Below, one piece after another: positions 34,189 through 42,301 of a DNA stretch of 60,530 bases. The stretch lies in NCBI RefSeq assembly GCF_030269645.1, contig NZ_BSTR01000049.1:1-60530 (forward strand). Direction: 5' to 3'. How positions within the stretch are numbered: position 1 is the stretch's first letter; every line of letters starts with the position of its first letter. Below the pieces are notes generated by a model, which did no database searches, was not told the origin of the DNA, and saw only the letters and a list, made by a program, of their open reading frames with translations. The position numbers and the translations under genes are program-made. Source of the stretch: Actinokineospora sp. NBRC 105648. GTDB taxonomy: Bacteria; Actinomycetota; Actinomycetes; Mycobacteriales; Pseudonocardiaceae.

Positions 34189-34541
34189 GCAAGCGCGCGC
34201 TCTTCGCCCTGGCGTTCGTCGCCACCGCCGCGGCGGCCGGGGTACTCGGTGCCGGTCTGGAGAAGATGACCGGGTTGTGGTGGCTGCGGTACGCGGGCCT
34301 CGTCCTGGTGGTGCCGGTGCTGGTGTTCATGGTCCGCAAGCGCGACCGCGCCATGCGGCAGCCCGCGCCGCGGGGTTGGCGACTCGTGTTGACCCTGGTG
34401 TTCTTGGCGCTGGTCGTCGTGCGCGGGGTGCTTGGTCTGGCTGGTGTGACCTCGTGGGGCTCGCTGGGTGACGCGGCCTTCCTGCTTTGCTTCTTGGCCC
34501 TCGCGGCGGTGCAGCTGAAAGCCGGAAGCCCCCGCCGGTGA
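34185..34541 (+). CDS. Small multi-helix membrane protein
   Basis: A 118-residue protein with four hydrophobic segments (ALFALAFVATAAAAGVLGAG, YAGLVLVVPVLVFMV, LVLTLVFLALVVVRGVLG and AFLLCFLALAAVQL). Its GTG overlaps the preceding stop. Unknown function. A strong hairpin begins inside its last codons and ends the unit. Confidence 0.6.
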   Translation: MSKRALFALAFVATAAAAGVLGAGLEKMTGLWWLRYAGLVLVVPVLVFMVRKRDRAMRQPAPRGWRLVLTLVFLALVVVRGVLGLAGVTSWGSLGDAAFLLCFLALAAVQLKAGSPRR

Positions 34542-34557
34542 GGCGGGGGCTTCCGGC
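34521..34557. terminator. Bidirectional terminator at the left edge of the biosynthetic region
   Basis: GCCGGAAGCCCCCGCC (34521-34536) pairs perfectly with GGCGGGGGCTTCCGGC (34542-34557) around GGTGA. It sits between two convergent genes. Confidence 0.85.
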
Positions 34558-34565
34558 GGGGGAAC

Positions 34566-35648
34566 TCAGGCCGCGGTCTTGAGGACGCCGTTCTCGACGG
34601 TGACCTCGCCGTGGCGGGCGGGGGCGCTGACGTCGTGCAGGAAGTTCGCCACCTCCTTGTACGAGGCCCAGAAACCGAGCTCGTGGTAGGGGATGCCCTT
34701 CTCCTGGCAGTACTCGATGGTCAGTTCCCTGGCCCTGGCCAGCGACTTCTGCGGCATCGCCGGGAACAGGTGGTGCTCGATCTGGTAGTTCAGGCCGCCG
34801 TACATGAAGTCCATCAGCGGCGAGGGGTTGATGTTGCGCGAGGTGAGCACCTGGCGCTCGAGCCAGTCCAGGGTCTCCTCCTCGCCGTCGCGGATCTCCA
34901 TGCCCTTGTGGTTCGGGGCGAAGATCATTCCGAAGTAGACACCCATGACCGCCTGCTGCACCAGCAGGAAGCCGATGGCCAGCACCGGGTTCAGGACGGT
35001 GAACAGGCAGGTGAGGTAGATCGCCTGGCGGAGCAGGATCAGGCCGAGCTCGAGCAGCGGCTGCTTGAGCTCGCCCCGCTTGGCGATCATCTTCACCGCG
35101 GTCTTCTGCATCTTGTAGGACTCGAGGGTCAGCAGGATGAAGAAGAGCACCGCCTGGTAGCGCACGATGAACCGCTGCACCGGGGTGCGGGTCGCGTACT
35201 GCTTGATGTCGAAGATCGCCGTGCGGCGGCCGATGTCCGGGTCGAGCGAGAGGTGGTTGGGGTGGCTGTGGTGCCGGTTGTGGTGGTTGACCCACCAGCC
35301 GTAGCTGAAGCCGTTGACCAGGTTGGCGTGGGTGTAGCCGACCACGGTGGCCGACTGGCGGGCGCGGAACATCGACTTGTGCCCGGCGTCGTGGAACATG
35401 AACGACATCTGGGCGCACCACACTCCGCACCAGACGGCGATGAGCAGCTGCCAGGGGGAGTCGCCGACGACGAAGAACGCGGCGACACCGGCGAGGAACA
35501 TCCCCATGTTCAGGGCGATCCGGCGGTAGTACCAGCCCGCCTGTAAGTCGAGCAGACCCTCTTTCTTCACCCGCTTGAGCAGCTCGGTGAAGGTGGCCGA
35601 CTGGGCCGGGGCGGAGGGCGGGGCCGAGTCGAGGGCGTTGGTGGACAT
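34566..35648 (-). CDS. Membrane fatty-acid desaturase
   Basis: A 360-residue integral-membrane di-iron desaturase. The three His boxes are present: FHDAGHK (86-90), HHNRHH (122-127) and QIEHH (about 287-291). The QxxHH form of the third box is shared by front-end and acyl-lipid desaturases. Hydrophobic helices lie between (MGMFLAGVAAFFVV, LLIAVWCGVWCAQ, LTCLFTVLNPVLAIGFLLV). It inserts a double bond into an acyl chain, here probably the chain that becomes the alkyl part of the azoxy product. It is the last gene of a leftward operon behind the VlmA-like gene, with AAGGAGC before its ATG. Confidence 0.9.
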   Translation of the reverse strand: MSTNALDSAPPSAPAQSATFTELLKRVKKEGLLDLQAGWYYRRIALNMGMFLAGVAAFFVVGDSPWQLLIAVWCGVWCAQMSFMFHDAGHKSMFRARQSATVVGYTHANLVNGFSYGWWVNHHNRHHSHPNHLSLDPDIGRRTAIFDIKQYATRTPVQRFIVRYQAVLFFILLTLESYKMQKTAVKMIAKRGELKQPLLELGLILLRQAIYLTCLFTVLNPVLAIGFLLVQQAVMGVYFGMIFAPNHKGMEIRDGEEETLDWLERQVLTSRNINPSPLMDFMYGGLNYQIEHHLFPAMPQKSLARARELTIEYCQEKGIPYHELGFWASYKEVANFLHDVSAPARHGEVTVENGVLKTAA

Positions 35649-35661
35649 ACTCTTGCGCTCC

Positions 35662-35805
35662 TTAGTTGCCCGCGGCGGCGGCGAGGCTGTCGTGCAGTGC
35701 GGCCAGGGTGTCGTCGGCGGCCTCGGCGACCGCCGGGTCGTCCGGCGCGCCGAAGATGCCGAACAGCGCGCCGACGGTGGCCTGCATCAGTTCCTCAGTG
35801 GACAT
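35662..35805 (-). CDS. 47-residue hypothetical protein between the VlmA-like and desaturase genes
   Basis: The frame encodes a small helical peptide starting MSTEELMQATVGALFGIFGA and ending DSLAAAAGN. It is acidic, Ala-rich and without Cys, with one moderately hydrophobic patch (VGALFGIFG). AGGAGG of its ribosome-binding site overlaps the stop of the VlmA-like gene, and GGAG also lies three bases before the ATG. Its stop is followed at once by the desaturase ribosome-binding site. Tight packing argues that it is real. It may be a carrier-like, chaperone or regulatory peptide; no Ser of an ACP motif is present. Confidence 0.6.
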   Translation of the reverse strand: MSTEELMQATVGALFGIFGAPDDPAVAEAADDTLAALHDSLAAAAGN

Positions 35806-35818
35806 TTCTCCAGACCTC

Positions 35819-36820
35819 CTAGAACGCGCCGCAGGCGCGGAAGACGTGCGCGAAACCGGCCAGCGAGGCCCGGTCCTGGAACCCGATGTACTCGGGGATG
35901 ACCAGCGTCGGGGCCCACTTCTGCTTGTAGGCCAGCTGGGTCTGCGCCGGGTAGAGGTCGGCGCCCTGGGCGAACAGCGCGTGCATCAGCCACTGGAAGC
36001 CCAGGCTGTGGCCCGCGATCTCCTGGGTGGAGTCCAGGCCGGTGAACGGGGTGAAGCCGAAGTGCAGCCACGGCACGCCCTCGCCGCGGAAGGTCTCGAT
36101 GGCGTGCGCGTTGATCGCCTCCATGATCCCCGGGGACTCGTGCGGGATCCGGCGGCTCAGGTCGTGCATCCAGCCGTGCCGGGTGCCGTAGACCGGGGAG
36201 TAGGAGATGTAGCCGACCGGGCTGCCCTCGATGGTGCCCAGGAACATCCGGCGGTGCGGCTGCCCGTCGCCGCCGACCTCGCCGACCAGGAACTCCAGCT
36301 GGTGGGCGTCCTCGCCCTTGGAGCCCAGCCACTGCCGGTCGATGTCGGCGATCGGGCCGGTGTAGCCGTCGGCGGTGACCTCGGTGACGACCAGCCCGTT
36401 GCGGTGGGCGCGCGAGATCTTGTTCCGCAGCTGCATGAACTTGGTGCCGCGCAACGAGAACTCCGGCAGCGACACCGCCCACGACGCGCCGATCTGGTTC
36501 ACCGTGAACCCGTTGCGGGCGTAGATCTCGGCGTCGTGGCGCTGCAGCTGCACGGCGACGACCTTGAGCCCCTCGGCGCGGGCGTGCGCCAGGAACGCGG
36601 TCAGCAGGGCCTCGTAGTCGGCGGTCGGGGCGAACGCGCCGCCGATCTGCACGAGGTAGCCGCCTGCGCGGCGGTAGGCGATGGCACCCTCGGCCACCGG
36701 GCTGGTGAACGTCTCGGTGCGGGCGTTGAGGGCGAGGAACGCCGAGGCGTTCTCGGCCTGGGTGTGCGCTCGAATTGCGTCGAGCGCCGGGATCTCGGTC
36801 CTGCTGACTGTGGTCGTCAC
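35819..36820 (-). CDS. VlmA-like seryl-tRNA-dependent transferase (DUF2156/MprF C-terminal fold)
   Basis: A 333-residue protein with the double-GNAT pattern of the MprF C-terminal domain (DUF2156). ENASAFLALNARTETFTSPV starts the first unit, VVAVQLQRHDAEIYARNGF and FMQLRNKISRAHRNGLVV the middle, and GTRHGWMHDLSRRIPHESPG then VPWLHFGFTPFTGLD the end. VlmA of valanimycin biosynthesis has this fold and transfers serine from seryl-tRNA to isobutylhydroxylamine. The GTG at 36820 is preferred over 36829 because AAAGG then lies eight bases before it; 36829 would leave almost no spacing. It starts a leftward operon divergent from the VlmJ-like gene. Confidence 0.75.
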   Translation of the reverse strand: MTTTVSRTEIPALDAIRAHTQAENASAFLALNARTETFTSPVAEGAIAYRRAGGYLVQIGGAFAPTADYEALLTAFLAHARAEGLKVVAVQLQRHDAEIYARNGFTVNQIGASWAVSLPEFSLRGTKFMQLRNKISRAHRNGLVVTEVTADGYTGPIADIDRQWLGSKGEDAHQLEFLVGEVGGDGQPHRRMFLGTIEGSPVGYISYSPVYGTRHGWMHDLSRRIPHESPGIMEAINAHAIETFRGEGVPWLHFGFTPFTGLDSTQEIAGHSLGFQWLMHALFAQGADLYPAQTQLAYKQKWAPTLVIPEYIGFQDRASLAGFAHVFRACGAF

Positions 36821-36993
36821 CGTACGCACCCTTTCTGGCGACTCTGGCGGCTTGGGTCAGTAGAACACCGGGGAAATTGCCTTGGAAACCCCACGTATTC
36901 GAATTGTCAGGGCGGTATCAGGGCACTGTCAGAATGGGCGGCCATGGTCATCGGTGTCCGGTGAATCTCGCGCGAGGAAAGTCAGGAGAGCCG
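36821..36993. promoter_or_regulatory. Divergent promoter region of the azoxy operons
   Basis: The leftward (VlmA-like) and rightward (VlmJ-like) operons both start from this interval, so it should hold two promoters and any shared operator. I see no certain -35/-10 pair or long palindrome. No pathway-specific regulator gene lies next to it. Confidence 0.45.
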
Positions 36994-37953
36994 ATGACCG
37001 GGCCGCAGCCCAGCCAGGCCCCCACCCGGGTGCTGGTGATCGCCAACCCGACGGCGGGGAGCGCCACGAGCGCCCTGCTGGCCGGGGTCCGGGACCAGTG
37101 CGGCGCGTTCGCGCCGACGACCCTGCACATCACGACCGCCCGCGGCGAGGCCACCGAGAGCGTGCAGCGCGCGCTCGCCGAGGTGCACCCGCCCGACCTG
37201 GTCGTGGTGATCGGCGGGGACGGCACGGTCCGCGAGGTCGTCGAGGGCCTGGTCGGCACGTCCACGGCCAACCTGATGATCATCCCTGGCGGTACCGGCA
37301 ACTCCGCGTACCGGATGCTCTGGGCGGACAAGTCCTGGTCGGACGCCCTCGCAAGCGTTTTCGCCGGGACCGCCGAGCCGCGCAGGCTGGATCTCGCCCG
37401 GATCGAGGAGACCCGCGCCCTGGTGTTCCTGGGGGCCTGCTCGGGCGTCGTCGCCGAGGCCCTGGTGCACGCCAAGCAGACCGTGCTCACCGGTCGCGCC
37501 CGCTACGCCCAGGCCCTCTCCGACGCCGCCGCCGCGTTCGAGCCCTACCCCGGGCAGGTCATCGTCGACGGCAAGGTGCTGTTCGAGGGACGGACGATCC
37601 TGGCCAACGTCGGCGGTGGTCGCTACCGCGGCGGGCAGTACCTGCTGCTGCCGCTGTCCGAGCTCGGTGACGGGCTGCTCGACGTGGTCGTGGTCAGCGC
37701 CCAGGTGCCGGTCCAGCGGGTCCCCGACCTGGTCCGCAACGGCGACCACCTGGGCGAACCCGGCGTGTTCTACGGCCGGGGCAGCCGGATCGAGGTGCTG
37801 CGCACCGACGGTCAGGCCCTGGTCTTCGAGCACGACGGCGAGCTGCAGCAGGACGTCGCCAACGGCATGTCCTTGCAGGTCCTCTCCGGCGCGCTGCGCG
37901 TGTGGTGCGACCCCGCGGTGGTGCCGCCGAGCACGCAACGGGAACTGTGGTGA
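36994..37953 (+). CDS. VlmJ-like kinase (diacylglycerol kinase fold)
   Basis: A 319-residue lipid-kinase-fold protein. RVLVIANPTAGSA starts the catalytic domain, VVVIGGDGTVREVVEGL is the GGDGT nucleotide motif, and LMIIPGGTGNSAYRML and ELGDGLLDVVVVS complete it. VlmJ has this fold and phosphorylates valanimycin hydrate before elimination. The presence of a VlmK-like gene directly after it supports the same two-step role here. ATG 36994 is chosen over an earlier in-frame ATG because AGGAGA lies seven bases before it. The stop overlaps the next start (GTGA). Confidence 0.8.
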   Translation: MTGPQPSQAPTRVLVIANPTAGSATSALLAGVRDQCGAFAPTTLHITTARGEATESVQRALAEVHPPDLVVVIGGDGTVREVVEGLVGTSTANLMIIPGGTGNSAYRMLWADKSWSDALASVFAGTAEPRRLDLARIEETRALVFLGACSGVVAEALVHAKQTVLTGRARYAQALSDAAAAFEPYPGQVIVDGKVLFEGRTILANVGGGRYRGGQYLLLPLSELGDGLLDVVVVSAQVPVQRVPDLVRNGDHLGEPGVFYGRGSRIEVLRTDGQALVFEHDGELQQDVANGMSLQVLSGALRVWCDPAVVPPSTQRELW

Positions 37954-39386
37954 GCACCCGGTTAGAGCGCCTGGCCGCGTGGGCGGCCGGGCTGCGCGCG
38001 GAAGACATCCCGGTAAGAGTGCGGGAACTGGCCGTCAGCCAGGTGCTCTCGCAGATCGCGTCTATCCGCGCGGGCGCCGCGCACCCTCTTGGCCAGAAGT
38101 TGATAAGAGCCTTCGGGTCGCCCACCCAAAACGACCCGAAGGCCGCCGCAGCCGTCCTGGCGGGGCTCGGCTCCTGGCTCAACCTCGACGACACCGCGTT
38201 CGCCGGGCACCTGTCCAACTCCACGGTCGCCGTCCCGCTCGCCTTCGCCGCCGGGCTGGACGGGTCCGACCTGGTCACAGCCGTGATCACAGCCAATGAG
38301 TGCGCCGCCCGGATCACCGCGGCCGCCACCCTCGGCCCGCTCCGCGGCCAGAGCGCGGTGCACACCCACCTCGCCGGGACGGTCGCGGGCAGGCTCAAGT
38401 GCGAGGGCGCCGACGCGGACACCTACACCGACGCGTTCGCCCTCGCCTTCGCCATGCCGAACTGGCCGCTGCTGCGCGCCTTCCTGGCCAGCGACGCCCG
38501 CCTGCTGTGCACCCTCACCCCGGTGCGCACCGCCAACGACGCCGTCGACGCGGCCCGGGTCGGCCTCAAGGGTGCTCCTGACCTGCTCGAACACCCGGAT
38601 GGCTTCCTCGCCAGGTTCGCCACCGCTCCGCTACCCGAGCTGGTCGACCACGGCTTGGGCGAGCGCTGGCACACCGAGACGCTCTCGTTCAAGCTGCACC
38701 CCGGCGGCCCCGGGATCGACGCCGCCGTGGACGTGGCCGCCCGGCTCGGGCCGCTGGTGGCCGAGGACGTCGAGGACGTGCTGGTCGAGGCCTCGGCGTA
38801 CACGCTGATGGCCGACAAGACCTCCCGCCGCTACCTCGACGGCCCGGCGACGCCGCTGGGCGCCCTGGTGCTCAACGTCGCCTACCCCGTCGCCACCGCC
38901 CTGGTCACCGGCCACTTCACCGTCGAGGACCTCGACGATCAGCGGCACTGGGACCTGGCGGGCCGGGTCCGGCTCGCGCACGACCCGGCGATGACCAGGG
39001 AGCTGCTCGCGGCCGAGGCGCCGTTCGGCGAGGCCATCCGGCACGCGGGCGCCGCGGGCCACGACTGGCTGCGCGCCTTCGGCGGCGACGACCTCGTCGC
39101 GCTGGCCGACCAGGGCCCACCGCGGCCGGACTTCGCCCACGCGGCCAAGGCCACCCCGGCCCGGGTCACCGTGCGGCTGCGCGACGGCCGGACGCTGCGC
39201 GGCGAGCAGACCGTGCCGCTGGGCGCCGCGGGCCCGGACACCCGCGCCCGGCACGCCGAGCTCATGCGGGCCAAGTTCACCGCCACCGGCGGTCGCGCCG
39301 AGGTGGCCGAGCAGGCCGGGAAACTCGATTCCATGACCGCTGTCGAATTGCGGGAATGGATCTTGTCAGCATTGGGTCCGAATTAG
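37950..39386 (+). CDS. VlmK-like MmgE/PrpD family protein
   Basis: A 478-residue protein of the MmgE/PrpD (2-methylcitrate dehydratase-like) fold: NDPKAAAAVLAGLGSWLNLD, LVTAVITANECAARITAAAT, LAGTVAGRLKCEGADADTY, ALVLNVAYPVATALVTGHF and TPARVTVRLRDGRTLRGE. VlmK eliminates phosphate from phosphorylated valanimycin hydrate to give the acrylate. The fifth codon is TTA (37962-37964), and GTA AGA and ATA AGA also occur in the first 55 codons, all rare in such GC-rich DNA. GTG 37950 overlaps the VlmJ-like stop. Confidence 0.8.
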   Translation: MSTRLERLAAWAAGLRAEDIPVRVRELAVSQVLSQIASIRAGAAHPLGQKLIRAFGSPTQNDPKAAAAVLAGLGSWLNLDDTAFAGHLSNSTVAVPLAFAAGLDGSDLVTAVITANECAARITAAATLGPLRGQSAVHTHLAGTVAGRLKCEGADADTYTDAFALAFAMPNWPLLRAFLASDARLLCTLTPVRTANDAVDAARVGLKGAPDLLEHPDGFLARFATAPLPELVDHGLGERWHTETLSFKLHPGGPGIDAAVDVAARLGPLVAEDVEDVLVEASAYTLMADKTSRRYLDGPATPLGALVLNVAYPVATALVTGHFTVEDLDDQRHWDLAGRVRLAHDPAMTRELLAAEAPFGEAIRHAGAAGHDWLRAFGGDDLVALADQGPPRPDFAHAAKATPARVTVRLRDGRTLRGEQTVPLGAAGPDTRARHAELMRAKFTATGGRAEVAEQAGKLDSMTAVELREWILSALGPN

Positions 39387-39478
39387 TCCGGATCAATAGC
39401 GTGTCAGGAGCCGGTCAGATTCGGATGCGAGAGTCGAACCGTACCGCGCGGGCAAGAATGCACCGGGAAGGGCATGTG

Positions 39479-41134
39479 ATGATGCTTTTCGAGCAAGACC
39501 CAAGCCAGTTGTCCGGCGGGACGGTCGGCACGGGCCGCCAGACCCCGCTGCGCAGCTACGACCTGTTCATCGGCGGCAAGGACGTCCCGGGCGACGGCTG
39601 GGTCTACACCACCAGCGCCGCCTCGCTGCTGGAGGACGTGTTCACCAGCATCAGCCTCAAGCGGGCCCTGGAGAAGAACCCCGACGACGAGGCCTCGCAG
39701 CACCGGTACGTGGTCGGCCGCTGCGGCGTCGCGACCACCGAGCACATCGACGAGGCCCTGCAGGCCGCCGCCGACGCGACCCGGGAGTGGGCCGCGGTGC
39801 CGCTCAAGCAGCGGATGCGCCTCGGCGAGCTGTTCCGCCAGACGCTGGTCGACAACCAGGACGAGTTCCTCGAGCTGCTCATCGCCGAGTCGCACCCGGT
39901 CAACCTGGCCCGCTGGGAGCTCAGCTGCCTGCAGCAGGTCTACGGCCCGGAGAGCCTGGACTGGTACTCGCAGCGCATGCACACCGAGTTCCAGCACGGC
40001 AGCCGCAGGCTCATCGTGCGCCGCCAGCCCGACGGCGTGGTGTGCTTCAACCCGCCGCAGAACGCCGCGGGCCCCAGCGCCGCGCTGGCCGTGCTGCCGC
40101 TGATGGCGGGCAACGCGGTGGTCGTGCGCGCGCCGCGCAGCATCCCGCTGTCCACCATGTACCTGTGCCGCGACCTGATCGCGCCGCTGCTCGAGGAGGT
40201 CGGCGCGCCCGCGGGTGTGCTGAACGTGATCTGCAGCAACCCCAAGCAGACCATGGACCGGTGGGTGGAGAGCCCGCTGGTGAACGACATCTTCTTCATC
40301 GGCGGCTCGGAGGAGGGCTTCAAGCTCCAGGAGCGCTGCATCGCCAACGGCAAGAAGCCGATCCTGGAGCTGGCGGGCAACGACACCATCGTGGTGTGGA
40401 AGGACGCCGACCTCGACGCCGCGGTCGAGGCGATCCTGGAGTGCTTCTACGGCTCCGGCCAGATCTGCATGGTGCCCAACTGCGTGGTCGTGCACCCCGA
40501 GGTCGCCGAGCAGCTGCTGGCCAAGATCCAGGAGCAGATCGTCGACATCCGCCCGGGCTACCCGGACGAGGAGGGCGTGCTGCTCTCCCCGGTGCGCCGC
40601 GCGGAGAAGTTCTTCGCCCTGCAGAAGCAGGCCATCGAGAACGGCGCGGTGCTGGTCACCGGCGGCGGTCGGATGGAGATCGACGGCACCCCGTCGGACA
40701 CCGGCGTGTTCCTGCAGCCCACCGTGCTGCGGGTGGACGGTCTGGACACCGCCCGCGAGCTGGACATGGTCAAGCACGAGACGTTCTTCCCGCTGCTGCC
40801 GGTGATCGTGCCCGCCGCGGCCGGGGACTCCGAGCACCTCGACGACTTCATCGAGTTCGTCAACACCAACGCCTACGGTCTGCGCAACTCGGTGTGGGCG
40901 GCCTCGGACGAGATCATCGACGCCTTCGTCGCCCGGGTGGTCAACGGCGGCCTGCTCAAGGTCAACGACTCGCACATCGGCTTCCTGCCCTACCTGCCCA
41001 GCCACGGCGGCACCGGCCTCACCGGCGGCGTCTTCGGCGAGGCCAACTACCCGATGCTCAAGACCTCGCACGTGCAGGGCGTGAGCGTCGCCACCGGAAT
41101 CCGTCCCCGCCAAGCCGTCTTCGGCGACGCTTAA
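39479..41134 (+). CDS. Aldehyde dehydrogenase superfamily protein (possible acyl reductase)
   Basis: A 551-residue ALDH. Residues KPILELAGNDTIVVW hold the general base Glu297, and FYGSGQICMVPNC the nucleophile Cys330; PSHGGTGLTGG is the C-terminal loop. ALDH enzymes oxidise aldehydes to acids, but some act in reverse on acyl-thioesters. In a cluster with an aminotransferase, reduction of an acyl-CoA or acyl-ACP to an aldehyde is the more useful reaction, which is an inference. ATG 39479 is chosen because GGGAAGG lies eight bases upstream and the gene then clears the previous stop; earlier in-frame starts are less likely. Confidence 0.8.
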   Translation: MMLFEQDPSQLSGGTVGTGRQTPLRSYDLFIGGKDVPGDGWVYTTSAASLLEDVFTSISLKRALEKNPDDEASQHRYVVGRCGVATTEHIDEALQAAADATREWAAVPLKQRMRLGELFRQTLVDNQDEFLELLIAESHPVNLARWELSCLQQVYGPESLDWYSQRMHTEFQHGSRRLIVRRQPDGVVCFNPPQNAAGPSAALAVLPLMAGNAVVVRAPRSIPLSTMYLCRDLIAPLLEEVGAPAGVLNVICSNPKQTMDRWVESPLVNDIFFIGGSEEGFKLQERCIANGKKPILELAGNDTIVVWKDADLDAAVEAILECFYGSGQICMVPNCVVVHPEVAEQLLAKIQEQIVDIRPGYPDEEGVLLSPVRRAEKFFALQKQAIENGAVLVTGGGRMEIDGTPSDTGVFLQPTVLRVDGLDTARELDMVKHETFFPLLPVIVPAAAGDSEHLDDFIEFVNTNAYGLRNSVWAASDEIIDAFVARVVNGGLLKVNDSHIGFLPYLPSHGGTGLTGGVFGEANYPMLKTSHVQGVSVATGIRPRQAVFGDA

Positions 41135-41155
41135 CCCCAGCTGGAGGTAGTTCCC

Positions 41156-42295
41156 GTGCGTTCCCTCGACTCCGCTCGCGAGGTCTGCGAGCAGTTCCAC
41201 CCCGGCCTGGTCAAGGCGCTCGACGCGCTCACCTTCGCCGAGCGCGAGACCCCGGGCAGCCCGGTCATCGAGCTGTTCCGCGACCACGGCGGCGTCGGCC
41301 TGCTGGTCCCCACCGAGCACGGCGGCCACGGTGCCGACCTGGTGGAGGCCGTGCAGGTCATGCGGGCCATCGGTTCGCTGTCGCCGTCGCTGGCCGCCGC
41401 GGCGACCATGCACCACTTCACCGCCGCCACCCTGTACGCGCTGGCCCCCACCGAGGGTCGGCTCAGCGCCGCGCAGGTCGAGCTGCTCAAGAGCGTGGTG
41501 CCCGGCCGCAAGATCCTGGCCTCGGGCTGGGCCGAGGGGCGCACCGAGCAGAACATCCTGGTGCCGGCCGTCACCGCGGTCCCGGTCGAGGGCGGCTACC
41601 GGCTCAGCGGCACCAAGAAGCCGTGCAGCCTGTCGAAGTCGATGGACTACCTCACCGCCTCGATCGCGGTCCCGGGCGCGACCGGTGAGCCCGAGCTCGC
41701 GATGGCGCTCATCCCGGCGGACGCCGAGGGCATCTCGGTGCACCCGTTCTGGGGCAACGACGTCCTGGCCGCCGCGGAGAGCGAGGAGGTGCGCTTGGTC
41801 GACGTCTTCGTCCCCGAGGACCTGGTCATCCGCACCACCGCCGAGGACCCCGAGCGCATGGTCGCGCTGCAGCTGGCCGGGTTCGTCTGGTTCGAGCTGC
41901 TGATCTCGGCCGGGTACGTCGGCGCCGCCTCCGCCCTGGTGGAGAAGGTGCTCAAGCGCGGTCGCGGCAGCGCCACCGACCAGGTGCAGCTGGTGATCAA
42001 GGTCGAGTCCGCGTTCGCCGTGCTGGAGGGCGCCGCCCGCGGCGTGCTCGACGGGGTCGACGGCGAGGAGGCCGTCGCGAACGCGCTGGTCGCCAGGTTC
42101 GCCGCGCAGCAGGCCATCGCCGAGTCGACGGCCACCGCGCTGGAGCTGTTGGGCGGCCTGGACTTCATCACCTCGGCCGACAGCGCGCGACTGGCCACCG
42201 GCGTGCGCCCGCTGGCCTTCCACCCGCCGTCGCGCAACAGCGTCGCCGAGGCGCTGGTCGCGTACTACAACGGCGCCGACCTGGAACTGGGCTGA
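41156..42295 (+). CDS. VlmH-like flavin-dependent amine N-hydroxylase (acyl-CoA dehydrogenase fold)
   Basis: A 379-residue acyl-CoA dehydrogenase-fold protein: GVGLLVPTEHGGHGADLVEA (N-terminal domain), GYRLSGTKKPCSLSKSMDYL (middle strand domain) and ALELLGGLDFITSADSAR with ARLATGVRPLAFHPPSRNSV at the end. VlmH, the isobutylamine N-hydroxylase of valanimycin, is a two-component flavoprotein of this fold. The catalytic Glu expected in a true acyl-CoA dehydrogenase is not obvious, but I could not align it. A dehydrogenase acting on the acyl chain is the alternative. A flavin reductase partner (VlmR) is not in the window. GGAGG precedes GTG 41156. Confidence 0.7.
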   Translation: MRSLDSAREVCEQFHPGLVKALDALTFAERETPGSPVIELFRDHGGVGLLVPTEHGGHGADLVEAVQVMRAIGSLSPSLAAAATMHHFTAATLYALAPTEGRLSAAQVELLKSVVPGRKILASGWAEGRTEQNILVPAVTAVPVEGGYRLSGTKKPCSLSKSMDYLTASIAVPGATGEPELAMALIPADAEGISVHPFWGNDVLAAAESEEVRLVDVFVPEDLVIRTTAEDPERMVALQLAGFVWFELLISAGYVGAASALVEKVLKRGRGSATDQVQLVIKVESAFAVLEGAARGVLDGVDGEEAVANALVARFAAQQAIAESTATALELLGGLDFITSADSARLATGVRPLAFHPPSRNSVAEALVAYYNGADLELG

Positions 42296-42301
42296 TCGAC
42301 C

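Noticed and set aside
33444..34541. A long frame fusing antisense-like sequence to the small membrane gene before the desaturase
   Set aside because: Only the part from GTG 34185 has membrane-helix character; the upstream part is an out-of-frame reading of the saccharopine dehydrogenase-like gene.
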